From assembly GCF_900103715.1 (NCBI RefSeq), contig NZ_FNHL01000001.1, positions 124,001 to 188,000 on the forward strand: a DNA stretch of 64,000 nt, in the 5' to 3' direction. This DNA comes from Halogranum gelatinilyticum. GTDB lineage: Archaea > Halobacteriota > Halobacteria > Halobacteriales > Haloferacaceae. Shown here piece after piece: positions 52,293-61,744 of this stretch. The stretch's first letter is position 1; each line of letters opens with the position of its first letter. The notes beneath the pieces are model-generated. The model had not been told where the DNA came from and searched no databases. It saw nothing but the letters and a program-made list of their open reading frames with translations. The translations under genes were made by a program, and so were the position numbers.

Positions 52293-53705
52293 CTATCCCA
52301 ACTGCTCACCGACGAGACGGTCGGCTTCGGCGACGAACTCCGCTTGCTTGCCCATCGGAATCGTCGCCCCCGCAGCGACGTCGTGGCCGCCGCCGTCGCC
52401 GCCGACGCTCCGAGACGCCTCGCGCATGACAACAGAGAGGTCCAGCCCGTTCTTCGTCAAGAAGTGACTCCCGCGGGCGGAGACCTTCACCTCCTCGTCG
52501 TTCTTCTCGGCGAACGCGAGAATCGGCTTGCGGCGGCTGATGCCGTTCGCGCCGACGGCCATCCCGGCGATGATGCCGACGATGGTCTCGCGGATTCTCG
52601 TGCCCGCGTCGAACCACTGGACGTGCTCTTCGACAGTGACGCCCTCGGTCTTGACCCACTGCAGGCCTTCCGAGAGGTTCCGCCGGTGGTTTCGGAGCAG
52701 GGTGCGGGCGCGGTCGAGCGCGTCTCCCCGATTGCCGAGACAGACGCCGAGACCGACGTCGGCGCGGTCGTATCTGGCCGTTGCGTTCAGGAGTGTCGAG
52801 AACTCACTCACGTCCCGCAACTCCGTCCCTTCCTCTTCGTCGACGAGGGTGTAGGTCGTCCCGATGAGCGTGTTGACTCTGTCCGGTGGGACGCCCTTCG
52901 AGACGGCGCGCTTGATGAGCGCGCTGACGACGGTCTGCCGTTCCTCCTGCGTCAGGTCGACCCACCGCTTCCACTCGCCCCCTTCCTTCAGGTCGAGACC
53001 GAGATCCGAGAGGAAGCGAATCGAGCCGTTCTCGTCGTTCGAGATTCCCGGAATCCGGACTTCGCTGGCGTATTCGAGCAGCTTCGGCAGTGGCCGGGTC
53101 TGTCGCCCGTAGAGTGCGAGGTCCTTCGCGGGGTCGAGGACGCCCGCCTCGACGCCCTCGGCGACGATCCCTTCGTTGGCTCCCGTGAGGCCGCCGTCGG
53201 AGTCCTGCATATCACCGACCGCGCCGACGACCGCGAGCGCGGCGAGGTCACGGTTGTCCGTGTCACCCGATTCGAGCGCGCGAGCGAGGACGTAACTCGC
53301 CCCCGCGCCCGACAGCTCGCTCGCGCCGTCGATGCCGACGAGCAGGGGGTTGAGGTGGAACTCGGTGTCTGCGTCGGCAGGCTGGTGGTGGTCGGCGATG
53401 ACTGGGGTGAAGTCGCCCGCGGTCTCGTGTTCGGCGATGATGTCGAGTTGGCCGCTCCCGAAGTCCGTGAAGAGGACGGTCTCGTGGCCCGTCGCGGCGA
53501 TGGCGGCGACCTCCTCGGCGTCGAGCTGTTTCGAGAAGACGGTGTCGAAGCGGATGCCCGCGCGTTCGAGTGCCGAGGCGGCAACGGCGGCACTCGTCAG
53601 GCCGTCGGCGTCGATGTGTGAGGCGAGCAGTACGGAGTCGGCCTCACGGAGCCGGTCGGCGCACGCCACCGCACGGTCGTGAAGTTCGGGAACGGGACCT
53701 GCCAT
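52293..53705 (-). CDS. DHH-family phosphoesterase (RecJ-like exonuclease)
   Basis: A 470-residue protein. The DHH-type metal motifs are LLASHIDADGLTSAAV and VIADHHQPAD. The DHHA1 domain near the C-terminus has GGDGGGHDVAAGATIP, typical of RecJ/Cdc45-like proteins. It may act as single-strand nuclease or as a GINS-associated nuclease (GAN). The ATG is about 28 nt from a TTTAAA (53731-53736), so it is probably leaderless. Confidence 0.9.
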   Translation of the reverse strand: MAGPVPELHDRAVACADRLREADSVLLASHIDADGLTSAAVAASALERAGIRFDTVFSKQLDAEEVAAIAATGHETVLFTDFGSGQLDIIAEHETAGDFTPVIADHHQPADADTEFHLNPLLVGIDGASELSGAGASYVLARALESGDTDNRDLAALAVVGAVGDMQDSDGGLTGANEGIVAEGVEAGVLDPAKDLALYGRQTRPLPKLLEYASEVRIPGISNDENGSIRFLSDLGLDLKEGGEWKRWVDLTQEERQTVVSALIKRAVSKGVPPDRVNTLIGTTYTLVDEEEGTELRDVSEFSTLLNATARYDRADVGLGVCLGNRGDALDRARTLLRNHRRNLSEGLQWVKTEGVTVEEHVQWFDAGTRIRETIVGIIAGMAVGANGISRRKPILAFAEKNDEEVKVSARGSHFLTKNGLDLSVVMREASRSVGGDGGGHDVAAGATIPMGKQAEFVAEADRLVGEQLG

Positions 53706-53727
53706 GACTCCCGGTTGGGGCGGTTTC

Positions 53728-53738
53728 GGATTTAAAGG
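53728..53738 (-). promoter_or_regulatory. TATA box of the DHH gene
   Basis: GGATTTAAAGG lies between the divergent DHH and DUF2071 genes, about 28 nt before the DHH start. It is nearly symmetrical and might also serve the rightward gene, whose ATG is about 62 nt away. Confidence 0.5.
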
Positions 53739-53794
53739 CTCGTTCTCGCCCACGCCACAACGGTCATCGGCCGCCGAGTCCAAGGCTCGGACAG

Positions 53795-54505
53795 ATGTCG
53801 CTCCCGCGCCCGCCGATGTTGACGATGACCGCAGAGGACTGTCTCCTGCTGCACTGGCCGGTCGACGCCGACGCCCTCCGACCGCGGCTCCCGTCGGCAC
53901 TCACGCTCTCGACGGCCGAAGACAGCGCGTGGCTCTCGGTCGTCGCGTTCCGTGCGACCGGCCTCCGGCTGCGCGGACTCCCTGCCCGGCTCGGCCGTTC
54001 GTTCCCCGAGATCCGTCTCCAGACCTACGTCCGTCACCGCGGGACGCCGGGGCGGTATTTCTTCAGTATCGACGCTGGCGACCGGTTCGTCGCACGCCTC
54101 TTCCGGCTCACCTCGCGGATTCCCTACGTCGCCGCCGACGCGACGGTCGAACGCGTCGGCGACGCGGTTCGCGTCACCAGTCGGCGCGAGCAGGGTGGGA
54201 CGCCACCGGCGACGTTCGCGGCCGAGGCCACTGTCGCCGACGACGGGGGCGCGAGGAGCCTCGCCGACCGCGACCGTGACCGCTGGCTCGCGGGCCACCA
54301 CCGGGCGTTCGGCGCGGCGGGCAAGACGCTCTGGGCACTGAACATCGAGCGCGACCTACCCGACCTCCGACCCGTCGACGTCGACATCGCCGAGAACACG
54401 CTGCTCGAGGCCGCGGGCCTGCCGTCGCCGACGGCCGACCCTGTGGCCCGCTACACCCCCGCGTGGCCGATGCACGCCTCGTTGCCGTGGTGGGTCAGAA
54501 GCTAG
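53795..54505 (+). CDS. DUF2071 (YqjF-like) protein
   Basis: A 236-residue protein. N-terminal EDCLLLHWPVDADALRPRLP matches the first helix and strand of the DUF2071 family, which is related to acetoacetate-decarboxylase-like folds. ALNIERDLPDLRPVDVDIAE is also typical. The active-site Lys of true decarboxylases is not evident. Function is unknown. It converges with the MFS gene with a 4-nt overlap. Confidence 0.82.
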   Translation: MSLPRPPMLTMTAEDCLLLHWPVDADALRPRLPSALTLSTAEDSAWLSVVAFRATGLRLRGLPARLGRSFPEIRLQTYVRHRGTPGRYFFSIDAGDRFVARLFRLTSRIPYVAADATVERVGDAVRVTSRREQGGTPPATFAAEATVADDGGARSLADRDRDRWLAGHHRAFGAAGKTLWALNIERDLPDLRPVDVDIAENTLLEAAGLPSPTADPVARYTPAWPMHASLPWWVRS

Positions 54506-55692
54506 AGCCGCAGGCGAACTCCCGCCAAGAGCAGCGTCCCAACGAGCGTCATACCGGCGAGCAGCCCCCACCCGAGGTCGTAGCCGCCGGTCTCGACCAA
54601 GAGACCGAAGAGCGGCGGCGCGACCAGCCCCCCGGCGTTGATGGCGGTCTGCCCGCCCGCGGTCGCGCCGCCGATGTCGTCGCTGTCGACGAGTTCCGAG
54701 AGACACGAGTAGAAGACGCCCGTCGAGCCGTGGATCGACAGCCCGAGGCCGACGAAGAGCGCGACGGCGACGGGGAGCGACCAGCTGCCGGTCGCCAACA
54801 CGGCGAAGAGGACGACGGCGACCGCCATCTGTCCGAGCGCGACGGTCGCGGCTCCCTTCGCGCCGCCGAGACGGTCGGCGAGACTGCCCGCGCCGATGCG
54901 GCCGACGCTGCCCGTCACCTGCGTCAGCGCGAGGACGATTCCGCCGGCGGCAGCACCTGCGCCCGCGACGTCGTCCTGCACGTAGAGCACCGTATACCCC
55001 AGCATCGAGAAGATGGAGGCACCGACGAACAGGCCGCCCGCGACGAGCAGGACGTACGCGCGGTTCCCCCACAGTCCCGAGAGATCCGGCAGCGAGAACT
55101 CGCCGTCGCCCGTCGAGCCGTCGTAGAGAGCCAGGAATACGACGGCGTACCCCCCGGCGACGACGGCGACGACCCAGAAGCCGACGTACCAGGCGGCGAC
55201 GGCGGCCACGCCCGTGATGACGAGCGACGCCGCGCCGCTCCCCGCGGTCACGCCGACCTGTTTCAGCCCCATCGCCAGCCCTTGTCGCCCCGGCGGGGCA
55301 CTGGCGACGATAGCGCGGTTCGAGGAGGGCATCGCCGTCGAGTAGGCCATTCCGAGCAGTGCCCCGGCGGCGAGCAGCAGGCCGTAGGAGGGCGCGAGCG
55401 ACACGCCGACGGACGCGACGGCCAGCGCGAGGAGGCCGACGACCATCGTCCGCTTCTCGCCGAAGCCGTCGACGGCCGCGCCGCTCGGAAAGAGCATGAC
55501 CGTGTAGCCGAGCAAGGCGGCGGTGAGGAAGACGCCGACCAGCGACTCGGAGACCGAAAACTCGCTGCGGACGAAGCTCGTCGCGGCGAAGATGGTGTAG
55601 TAACAGAGGCTCGCGGCCGTCTGCCAGCCGGCGACCGTCGCGACCGACCGCCAGCTCCGCGTCGGCCCGGTGGTCTGTGCCTCGGATTCCAC
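54502..55692 (-). CDS. Major facilitator superfamily transporter
   Basis: A 396-residue protein with about 12 hydrophobic segments and a GTG start. After helix 2 comes DGFGEKRTMVVGLLAL, a loop 2-3 motif of MFS proteins; AGSLADRLGGAKGAA is the equivalent of the second half. Substrate unknown. It lies downstream of the haem cluster in the same direction, with a 66-nt gap, but no functional link is obvious. Confidence 0.87.
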   Translation of the reverse strand: MESEAQTTGPTRSWRSVATVAGWQTAASLCYYTIFAATSFVRSEFSVSESLVGVFLTAALLGYTVMLFPSGAAVDGFGEKRTMVVGLLALAVASVGVSLAPSYGLLLAAGALLGMAYSTAMPSSNRAIVASAPPGRQGLAMGLKQVGVTAGSGAASLVITGVAAVAAWYVGFWVVAVVAGGYAVVFLALYDGSTGDGEFSLPDLSGLWGNRAYVLLVAGGLFVGASIFSMLGYTVLYVQDDVAGAGAAAGGIVLALTQVTGSVGRIGAGSLADRLGGAKGAATVALGQMAVAVVLFAVLATGSWSLPVAVALFVGLGLSIHGSTGVFYSCLSELVDSDDIGGATAGGQTAINAGGLVAPPLFGLLVETGGYDLGWGLLAGMTLVGTLLLAGVRLRL

Positions 55693-55758
55693 TGGCGAGA
55701 ACTCGGTGACTGCGCCGCATAACCGTGACGAGTCCGGTCGGGATCTCCCCTTACTGGA

Positions 55759-56508
55759 CTACTCGTGGTACGTCGGCGCGGCTGCCTCGACGACCGCACA
55801 CGCCAACTCCTCGAAGTCGGCCACGTCGGGGACGATGTCGACCGTGATGCCGTGAGACTCGGCGGTCTCCTTCGTCGGGTAGCCGATGGTACCGACGACG
55901 GCCTCGTTCAGGCCCGCAAGCGCTTCGTCGCGGACGCCCCGCTCTTCGGCGGCGTCGAGGAAGTGCTCGACCGTCAGCGACGAGGTGAACAGTGCCGCCT
56001 CCAGTTCGCCGTCGGCGGCCATCTCGACGGACGCGCCCGACCCCTCGGGGCGGACGAGCCGGTAGAGCACGGTCTCGTTCACGTCGGCACCAGCGTCCCG
56101 AAGGCCGTCGGTGAGGACCGGACTGCCGTGGTCTGAGCGGGCGACTTCGACGCGCTTGCCGTCGACCTCGTCGCGCAGCATCGCCACCAGCCCGTCGGAG
56201 GAGAACTCCGCGGGCACGCGGTCGACGCGGTAGCCCGCCTCCCGCAGCGCGTCGGCCGTGCTGTCGCCGATGGCGACGACGGTCGTCTCGCCGGGCTCCC
56301 AGCCCGCCTCGGCGGCGAGTTCGACGCCCGTCTTGCTCGTCAGAATCACGTAGTCGGCGTCGTCGGTCTGTGGGGCCGCTCCCGTGGGCTGGACCGCCAG
56401 CATCGGGTCGGCGACGGGCGTCGCACCGAGCGAGTCGAGCAGTTCGACGGCGTTCGCCAGCCGTTCGTCGTCCGGGCGGAAGACGGCGACACGGACCTCC
56501 TGGCTCAT
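55759..56508 (-). CDS. hemD: Uroporphyrinogen-III synthase
   Basis: Cyclises hydroxymethylbilane with ring D inversion. The 249-residue two-domain protein is poorly conserved in sequence, as usual for this family. Its identity is supported by VAVFRPDDERLANAVELLD near the start, AALFTSSLTVEHFLD and VGTIGYPTKETAESHGI, and by direct overlap with sumT and hemC. It is third in the leftward order hemC, sumT, hemD. Confidence 0.9.
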   Translation of the reverse strand: MSQEVRVAVFRPDDERLANAVELLDSLGATPVADPMLAVQPTGAAPQTDDADYVILTSKTGVELAAEAGWEPGETTVVAIGDSTADALREAGYRVDRVPAEFSSDGLVAMLRDEVDGKRVEVARSDHGSPVLTDGLRDAGADVNETVLYRLVRPEGSGASVEMAADGELEAALFTSSLTVEHFLDAAEERGVRDEALAGLNEAVVGTIGYPTKETAESHGITVDIVPDVADFEELACAVVEAAAPTYHE

Positions 56509-57365
56509 TCGTCGCTCGCCTCCGACCCTGCTTCGTCGCTCGCGACGTCGACGGCGTCACCGTCGAACGCGCCCGTCCGGTTGTCGAGGAACTCGACCAC
56601 CTTCTCGCGGGTTCCCGCCACGTCGCCGATGACGGTAAGCGCGGGTGGCTCGATACCCTCCTCGTCGCGGACGTCGACGATACTGTCGAGGGTGCCCATC
56701 GCGACGCGCATATCGGGCCACGTCGCCCGCTCGATGAGCGCGACGGGCGTCTCGGGGTCCATGCCCGCCTCCAAGAGGACCTGCGTGTACTGCGGCAGCT
56801 TGCCGACACCCATCAGGACGACGAGCGTGCCGCCCGTGGCGGCCAGCGCGTGCCAGTCGATGGCCGACTCCTCTTTCGTCGGGTCCTCGTGGCCCGTGAC
56901 GAACGAGACGGAGGAGGTGTGGTCACGGTGCGTGACGGGGATGCCCGCGACGCCGGGGCCGCCGATGGGCGAGGTGATGCCGGGGACGACCTCGAAGGGG
57001 ATTCCGTTGGCCGCGAGATGTTCCATCTCCTCGCCGCCGCGGCCGAAGACGAACGGGTCGCCGCCCTTCAGCCGGACGACCGTCTTGCCCGCCTTCGCGA
57101 GTTCGACCAGCCGGTTGTTGGTGTACTCCTGGGGCGTCCACTCGCCACCGGCGCGTTTGCCGACGTCCTCGCGGCGGTCCTCGGGGACGAGTCCGAGAAT
57201 CTCCGGGCCGGGGAGCTTGTCGTGGAGGACGACGTCGGCCTCGTCGATGAGCCGCCGCGCCTTCACGGTCATCAGTTCGGGGTCGCCGGGACCGCTCCCG
57301 ACGAGATAGACCTTGCCAACCTCGCTGGTGGCGTCCGCGTCGTCCACGTCGGTCGCGTCGGTCAT
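56505..57365 (-). CDS. cobA: Uroporphyrinogen-III C-methyltransferase (SUMT)
   Basis: SAM-dependent methylation at C2 and C7 to precorrin-2, the branch towards sirohaem and B12, and also the archaeal alternative haem route. The 286-residue protein has VYLVGSGPGDPELMTVKA and VVRLKGGDPFVFGRGGEEM, both strong SUMT signatures, and a short acidic C-terminal tail. It overlaps hemD and hemC by 4 nt each. Longer in-frame extension upstream is rejected because it is antisense to hemC. Confidence 0.95.
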   Translation of the reverse strand: MTDATDVDDADATSEVGKVYLVGSGPGDPELMTVKARRLIDEADVVLHDKLPGPEILGLVPEDRREDVGKRAGGEWTPQEYTNNRLVELAKAGKTVVRLKGGDPFVFGRGGEEMEHLAANGIPFEVVPGITSPIGGPGVAGIPVTHRDHTSSVSFVTGHEDPTKEESAIDWHALAATGGTLVVLMGVGKLPQYTQVLLEAGMDPETPVALIERATWPDMRVAMGTLDSIVDVRDEEGIEPPALTVIGDVAGTREKVVEFLDNRTGAFDGDAVDVASDEAGSEASDE

Positions 57366-58474
57366 TCGTCTCGGGTCCCCTCGCTCGGCGTGTCTCGTTT
57401 CGCTGCCTCGATGAGTTCCGCCGCGCCGCGGTCGCGGAGGTCGGCCGCCAGTTCGGCGGCGGCGTTGGCGTGGTTGTCGACCGGCAGGTCGCGCTTCGCC
57501 TCGATGGTCTCTTCGCCGTCCTGGCTCATGACCTGGACCTCGGTGTGGACGTAGGAACCCTGGAGGATGGCGTGGACGCCGATGGGCGCGACACAGCCGC
57601 CGCCGAGTTCGGCGAGGACGGTGCGCTCGGCGGTCGTCTCGACCCGCGACCGCGGATGGTCGAGGGCCTTCTGGAGGACTTCGACGACGTCGCTGTCGGC
57701 GGCCGTGACGGCGAGCGCGCCCTGACCGGGCGCGGGGACGAAGTCGGCCCGCGGCAGCCGCTCGTACTCGACGTGGTGGTGGAGACCGCTCCGCTTCAGA
57801 CCCGCTTCGGCGAGGACGATGGCGTCGTATTCGACGTCGAGGTCGTGTTCGAGGGCACCTCGCTGGAGTTCCGAGAGACTGTCGAACCACTCCTCGACGG
57901 ACTGCTCGTACTCGGCCTCGTAGTCGTCGTCGCCGGCGTGGCCCTTCTTATCGCTCGACGCTTCGAGTCGCTTCTCGTGTTCTTCCTGCATCCCGGCGGC
58001 GAGCAGTTTCTCGACGCGCGTGTCGACGTTGCCGCGGAGGGGCTCGACCTCGAGGTCGGGACGGGCGTTGAGAATCTGTGCCTTCCGACGGAGCGAGGAG
58101 GTGCCCACGGTGGAGCCGACCGGGAGGTCCTCGAAGGCGTAGCCGCTGGGGGAGACGAGGACGTCGAACGCCGACTCACGTTCGGGGATGGCGCCGACGG
58201 TCAGCTCCGGCGGCTGGTCGGTCGGCATGTCCTTCATCGAGTGGACGGCGAGGTCGGCGTCGCCGTCGAGGACGCGCTGGTCGACGTCGCGGACGAACGC
58301 CCCGGTCTTCCCGAGTCGGTGGATGAGTTCGTCCTGCAACTGGTCGCCACGGGTCTCGACTTCCTGTATCTCGACCTCGTAGCGATAGCTTTCGAGCGCC
58401 TCCTGTACACTCGCCGCCTGCCGCAGCGCGAGGTCCGAGCCTCGCGTCGCGATCCGAAGGGTCCCACGGTTCAT
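57362..58474 (-). CDS. hemC: Hydroxymethylbilane synthase (porphobilinogen deaminase)
   Basis: Polymerises four porphobilinogens to hydroxymethylbilane. The 370-residue protein starts RIATRGSDLALRQAASVQE. The dipyrromethane-cofactor cysteine is in ELGGGCVAPIGVHA. A charged insertion of about 60 residues lies between VDTRVEKLL and DAIVLAEAGLKR; most homologues are about 310 residues. It is first gene of the hemC-sumT-hemD operon. Confidence 0.95.
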   Translation of the reverse strand: MNRGTLRIATRGSDLALRQAASVQEALESYRYEVEIQEVETRGDQLQDELIHRLGKTGAFVRDVDQRVLDGDADLAVHSMKDMPTDQPPELTVGAIPERESAFDVLVSPSGYAFEDLPVGSTVGTSSLRRKAQILNARPDLEVEPLRGNVDTRVEKLLAAGMQEEHEKRLEASSDKKGHAGDDDYEAEYEQSVEEWFDSLSELQRGALEHDLDVEYDAIVLAEAGLKRSGLHHHVEYERLPRADFVPAPGQGALAVTAADSDVVEVLQKALDHPRSRVETTAERTVLAELGGGCVAPIGVHAILQGSYVHTEVQVMSQDGEETIEAKRDLPVDNHANAAAELAADLRDRGAAELIEAAKRDTPSEGTRDE

Positions 58475-58583
58475 ACACAGGTCTCTGCGGCCGACCGTGA
58501 AAAGGCCACCAGTTCCCGTCTCCCGCGTGGGGGGCTGTCGCAGACGGCGGAAACGGTCGCGTCGCTTCAGCGAGCCAGACTAT

Positions 58584-59063
58584 TCAGGGCGTCCCGACCG
58601 CCTCGTGACGCCTGTAGAGGTAGTACAACGCCAGCGGGACGGTCACGACGAACGTCGTCGTGATGGCACCCGCGAGCGCGACGAGCCCGTAGAGTGCCGG
58701 GTCGGGCCGCCACTCGGAGGTCTCTGACTCGGCCACTGCTCGGGCGTCGACGTACACCGCGAGCGGGAAGACGAGCGTCAGTAGCCCGCCCACGACGGCG
58801 ACGAACCCGATGGCGACGACGACGGCGAAGAACGGGAGGACGGAGAGGACGCCCGCGTCGAAGCCGAGACCGAGGAAGAAGGCGAGAAAGCCGACGACGG
58901 CGAAGACGACGCCGAGAAGCGTCCCGACCAGCGCGAACAGCGGGACGGCGGCGATCCAGTACCACCACTTGGAGTCGACGCTCGCGTGGGGGAGCAGGTC
59001 ACCGACGGTGCTGTCCGACCCTGTCGTCTCGGCCGCGGTACTCGTGGATGGAGGGCTGTCCAT
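58584..59063 (-). CDS. Membrane protein, unknown function
   Basis: A 159-residue protein with four hydrophobic segments (about residues 33-60, 63-80, 83-100 and 122-150) after a Ser/Thr-rich polar N-terminus. The ATG at 59063 is chosen because a TATA-like AGATTTATGC lies about 28 nt upstream; an ATG at 59090 overlaps that box. No family recognised. It is separated from hemC by 109 nt. Confidence 0.65.
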   Translation of the reverse strand: MDSPPSTSTAAETTGSDSTVGDLLPHASVDSKWWYWIAAVPLFALVGTLLGVVFAVVGFLAFFLGLGFDAGVLSVLPFFAVVVAIGFVAVVGGLLTLVFPLAVYVDARAVAESETSEWRPDPALYGLVALAGAITTTFVVTVPLALYYLYRRHEAVGTP

Positions 59064-59086
59064 ACCGAGAGATGGGCCGTCATCCG

Positions 59087-59096
59087 GCATAAATCT
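59087..59096 (-). promoter_or_regulatory. TATA-like box of the membrane protein gene
   Basis: Minus-strand AGATTTATGC about 28 nt before ATG 59063. It decides between the two candidate starts for that gene. Confidence 0.45.
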
Positions 59097-59213
59097 CCGT
59101 TTCGTGGCGTCGACAGGTCCCGCGGCGTCTGCGCTCGATGGCATCGGACGTCGGCCGCGACTCCCGACTGTCACCGTCCCAGCGTTCTTGTGGCTGGGGC
59201 GAGCGGGACAGGT

Positions 59214-60245
59214 ATGCACGTTTTGCTCGTCGGCGGTACGGGGCTCATCAGCACCGGCATCACCCGCCAACTCGTCGACGCTGGCCACGACGTCACCTGC
59301 TACACACGTGGCGAAAGCGAGGCCCGCGTCCCCGACACGGTCGAGTTCGTCCACGGTGACCGCACCGACTACGACCGCTTCGAGGAACAGGTATCGGACC
59401 TCGACGTCGACGCTGTCGTCGACATGGTCTGTTTCACGCCCGAGGATGCAGAGAGCGCGATTCGCGCGTTCTCCGGCGATGTCGACCGCTACGTCTTCTG
59501 CAGCACTATCGACGTCTACTCGCGGCCCGTCTCGCAAATGCCACTGACCGAGGACACGCCGCGCTCGCCGGCGACGAGCGACTATGGGAAGAACAAGGCC
59601 GAAGCCGAGGACCGCTTCTTCGCGGCTCACGACGAGGACGGCTTCCCCGTCACCGTCCTGCGGCCGTGGCACACCTACGGCGAGGGCGGGACACTGATCC
59701 ACACGCTCGGCGACGCGACGAGCTACATCAGCCGCATCCGCGAGGGCGAGCCGGTCGTCGTCCACGGCGACGGCACCTCCGTCTGGGCACCCTGCCACCG
59801 CGACGACGTCGCCCGCGCCTTCGTGTCTGCAGTGGAAACGGAGGGGGTCGAGGGCGAGGCCTACCACGTCACCGCCGAGGAACATCTGACGTGGAACGAG
59901 TACCACCAGGGCGTCGCCCGCGCGCTCGACGCACCCGAACCCGAACTCGTCCACATCCCGACCGACGTGCTCTTCGACCTCGTTCCCGAGGAGACCGGCG
60001 GGCTTCGGGACCACTTCCAGTACAGCACGGTCTTCGACAACAGCAAAGCGCGTGAGGCACTGGGGCACGAACAGACGATTTCGTGGGAAGAAGGCGTCGA
60101 GCGGACGGTCGCGTGGCTGGACGAACACGACGAAGTAGAGCCGGTCGGGACTGACGAGACGACGGACCGCCTCGTCGAGGCGTGGCTGGCGGCGAGAGAG
60201 GGACTGGCGGAGTCGTTCGCGGAACTGCAGGAACTGCGCGACTGA
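59214..60245 (+). CDS. NAD-dependent epimerase/dehydratase family protein
   Basis: A 343-residue extended short-chain dehydrogenase. N-terminal VLLVGGTGLISTGIT is the NAD loop (GxxGxxx), slightly different from the standard GATGFIG. A Tyr/Lys pair appears as SDYGKNKAEAED (YxxxK). TVLRPWHTYGEGG and DGTSVWAPCHRDDVARAF are family motifs. These features match isoflavone-reductase-like or CSP41-type epimerases more than sugar-nucleotide epimerases. Substrate unknown. It converges with hemL, 9 nt away. Confidence 0.85.
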   Translation: MHVLLVGGTGLISTGITRQLVDAGHDVTCYTRGESEARVPDTVEFVHGDRTDYDRFEEQVSDLDVDAVVDMVCFTPEDAESAIRAFSGDVDRYVFCSTIDVYSRPVSQMPLTEDTPRSPATSDYGKNKAEAEDRFFAAHDEDGFPVTVLRPWHTYGEGGTLIHTLGDATSYISRIREGEPVVVHGDGTSVWAPCHRDDVARAFVSAVETEGVEGEAYHVTAEEHLTWNEYHQGVARALDAPEPELVHIPTDVLFDLVPEETGGLRDHFQYSTVFDNSKAREALGHEQTISWEEGVERTVAWLDEHDEVEPVGTDETTDRLVEAWLAAREGLAESFAELQELRD

Positions 60246-60254
60246 GAGCGAGGG

Positions 60255-61592
60255 TTACAGCGCTTCCTTGTAGGCTTCCAGCGTCCGCTCGATGTCCTCC
60301 TCCGTGTGCGCGTAGGAGACGAACTGCGACTCGAACTGGTTGGCCGTGAGGAAGATCCCCTGCTCTTTCATCTCGTGCCAGAAGATGCGCTCCCAGCGTT
60401 CGGTCTCGGCGTTGGCGACGTCTGCACCGGTCTTCGGACAGTGGTCGTAGCGCGGGCAGTCGACGCGCTGCTGACAGCCGCCCTCGCACTGGCCTTCCAG
60501 CGTGTCCGGCGCGTCACGCGTGAAGACGGTCTTGAACATCGAGTCCGTGCCGACGACGGTGTACTCCGGTGCCTGGTCGGCACAGATGTCGCTGATGCCC
60601 TCGCGGAGCTTCGCGCCGAGGCGGTTGATGTGCTCGTAGACGCCGTTCTCGGCGGCGTAGTTGAGATACTCGTAGCCGGCGGCCATCGTCACCGGATGGC
60701 CGGAGAAGGTGCCGGACTGGAAGACGTCGCCGGCGGGCGTGAAGTGCTCGATAATCTCACTCTTCCCACCGATGGCGCCGACCGGGAAGCCGCCGCCGAT
60801 GATCTTGCCGAAGGTGGTCACGTCGGGCGTGACGCCGAACTTGCCCTGCGCGCACTGGAGGCCGCCGACGCGGAAGCCGGTGATGACCTCGTCGAAGACC
60901 AGCAGCGAGCCGTGGTCGTCACAGAGGTCTCGGAGCGTCTCGTGGTAGCCGTCGACCGGCGAGACGATGCCCATGTTGGCGAGGACCGGTTCGACGAGGA
61001 CGGCCGCGATGTCGTCGCCGTGTTCCTCGAAGACCTCGGTGACGGCGTCGGGGTCGTTGAACGGCACCGGCAGCGTGTGCTGGGCGAACTCCTCGGGGAC
61101 GCCGCTCGTGCTCGGCTGGGGATGCTGGGCGTCGCCCTCGACGAGTGTCGACTCTTGGGCACCGTGGTAGCCGCCCTGCATGATGACGATCTTGTCGCGG
61201 CCGGTGTAGCCGCGGGCGAGGCGGACGGCAGAAACAGTCGCCTCGGTCCCGCTGTTGACGAACCGAATCATCTCGACCGACGGGACGTGCCGGGCGACGA
61301 ACTCGGCGTGTTCGACTTCTATCTCGGTGGGCGCGCCGTACATCGGCCCGGCGGAGGCGTACTTCTGGACGGCCGCCTGCACCGGTTCGGGGGCGTCGTG
61401 GCCGTAGAGCAGCGGGCCGTAGCCCATCACGTAGTCGACGTAGCGGTTGCCGTCGGCGTCGACGACGTGGCCGCCGTCGCCGCGCTCGATGAAGAAGGGA
61501 TACGGTCGGGTCGCTCGGACCGAGGAGTTGACCCCGCCCGGCATGACAGAGAGCGCGCGGTCGTAGAGTTCGCGTGAGCGGTCGTGGTTCAC
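60255..61592 (-). CDS. hemL: Glutamate-1-semialdehyde 2,1-aminomutase
   Basis: PLP enzyme making 5-aminolevulinate, the entry to tetrapyrroles. The 445-residue protein has [32 protein letters not shown] and the PLP lysine in [18 protein letters not shown]. Near the C-terminus there is an unusual Cys-rich insertion, [18 protein letters not shown]. The GTG start follows GGAGGT by 8 nt. hemA is not in the window; hemC-sumT-hemD lie about 1.8 kb downstream. Confidence 0.95.
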   Translation of the reverse strand: MNHDRSRELYDRALSVMPGGVNSSVRATRPYPFFIERGDGGHVVDADGNRYVDYVMGYGPLLYGHDAPEPVQAAVQKYASAGPMYGAPTEIEVEHAEFVARHVPSVEMIRFVNSGTEATVSAVRLARGYTGRDKIVIMQGGYHGAQESTLVEGDAQHPQPSTSGVPEEFAQHTLPVPFNDPDAVTEVFEEHGDDIAAVLVEPVLANMGIVSPVDGYHETLRDLCDDHGSLLVFDEVITGFRVGGLQCAQGKFGVTPDVTTFGKIIGGGFPVGAIGGKSEIIEHFTPAGDVFQSGTFSGHPVTMAAGYEYLNYAAENGVYEHINRLGAKLREGISDICADQAPEYTVVGTDSMFKTVFTRDAPDTLEGQCEGGCQQRVDCPRYDHCPKTGADVANAETERWERIFWHEMKEQGIFLTANQFESQFVSYAHTEEDIERTLEAYKEAL

Positions 61593-61744
61593 GCGAGGGC
61601 ACCTCCGAGTGTGAGCGGGCGAGCCAGTGGTGTTCGCTGTCTCGACGGGTTCATGTTCAGACCATCGGACGCCCCCCGGATAGTCGTTACTGGCTCGGCC
61701 GGACGAACCGGTATCCTCTCGAACCCCGACCGACGACCTTCGGT

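Noticed and set aside
59064-60128. Upstream extension of the 58584-59063 membrane protein
   Set aside because: It is antisense to the well-supported epimerase gene, and the TATA box fits the ATG at 59063.
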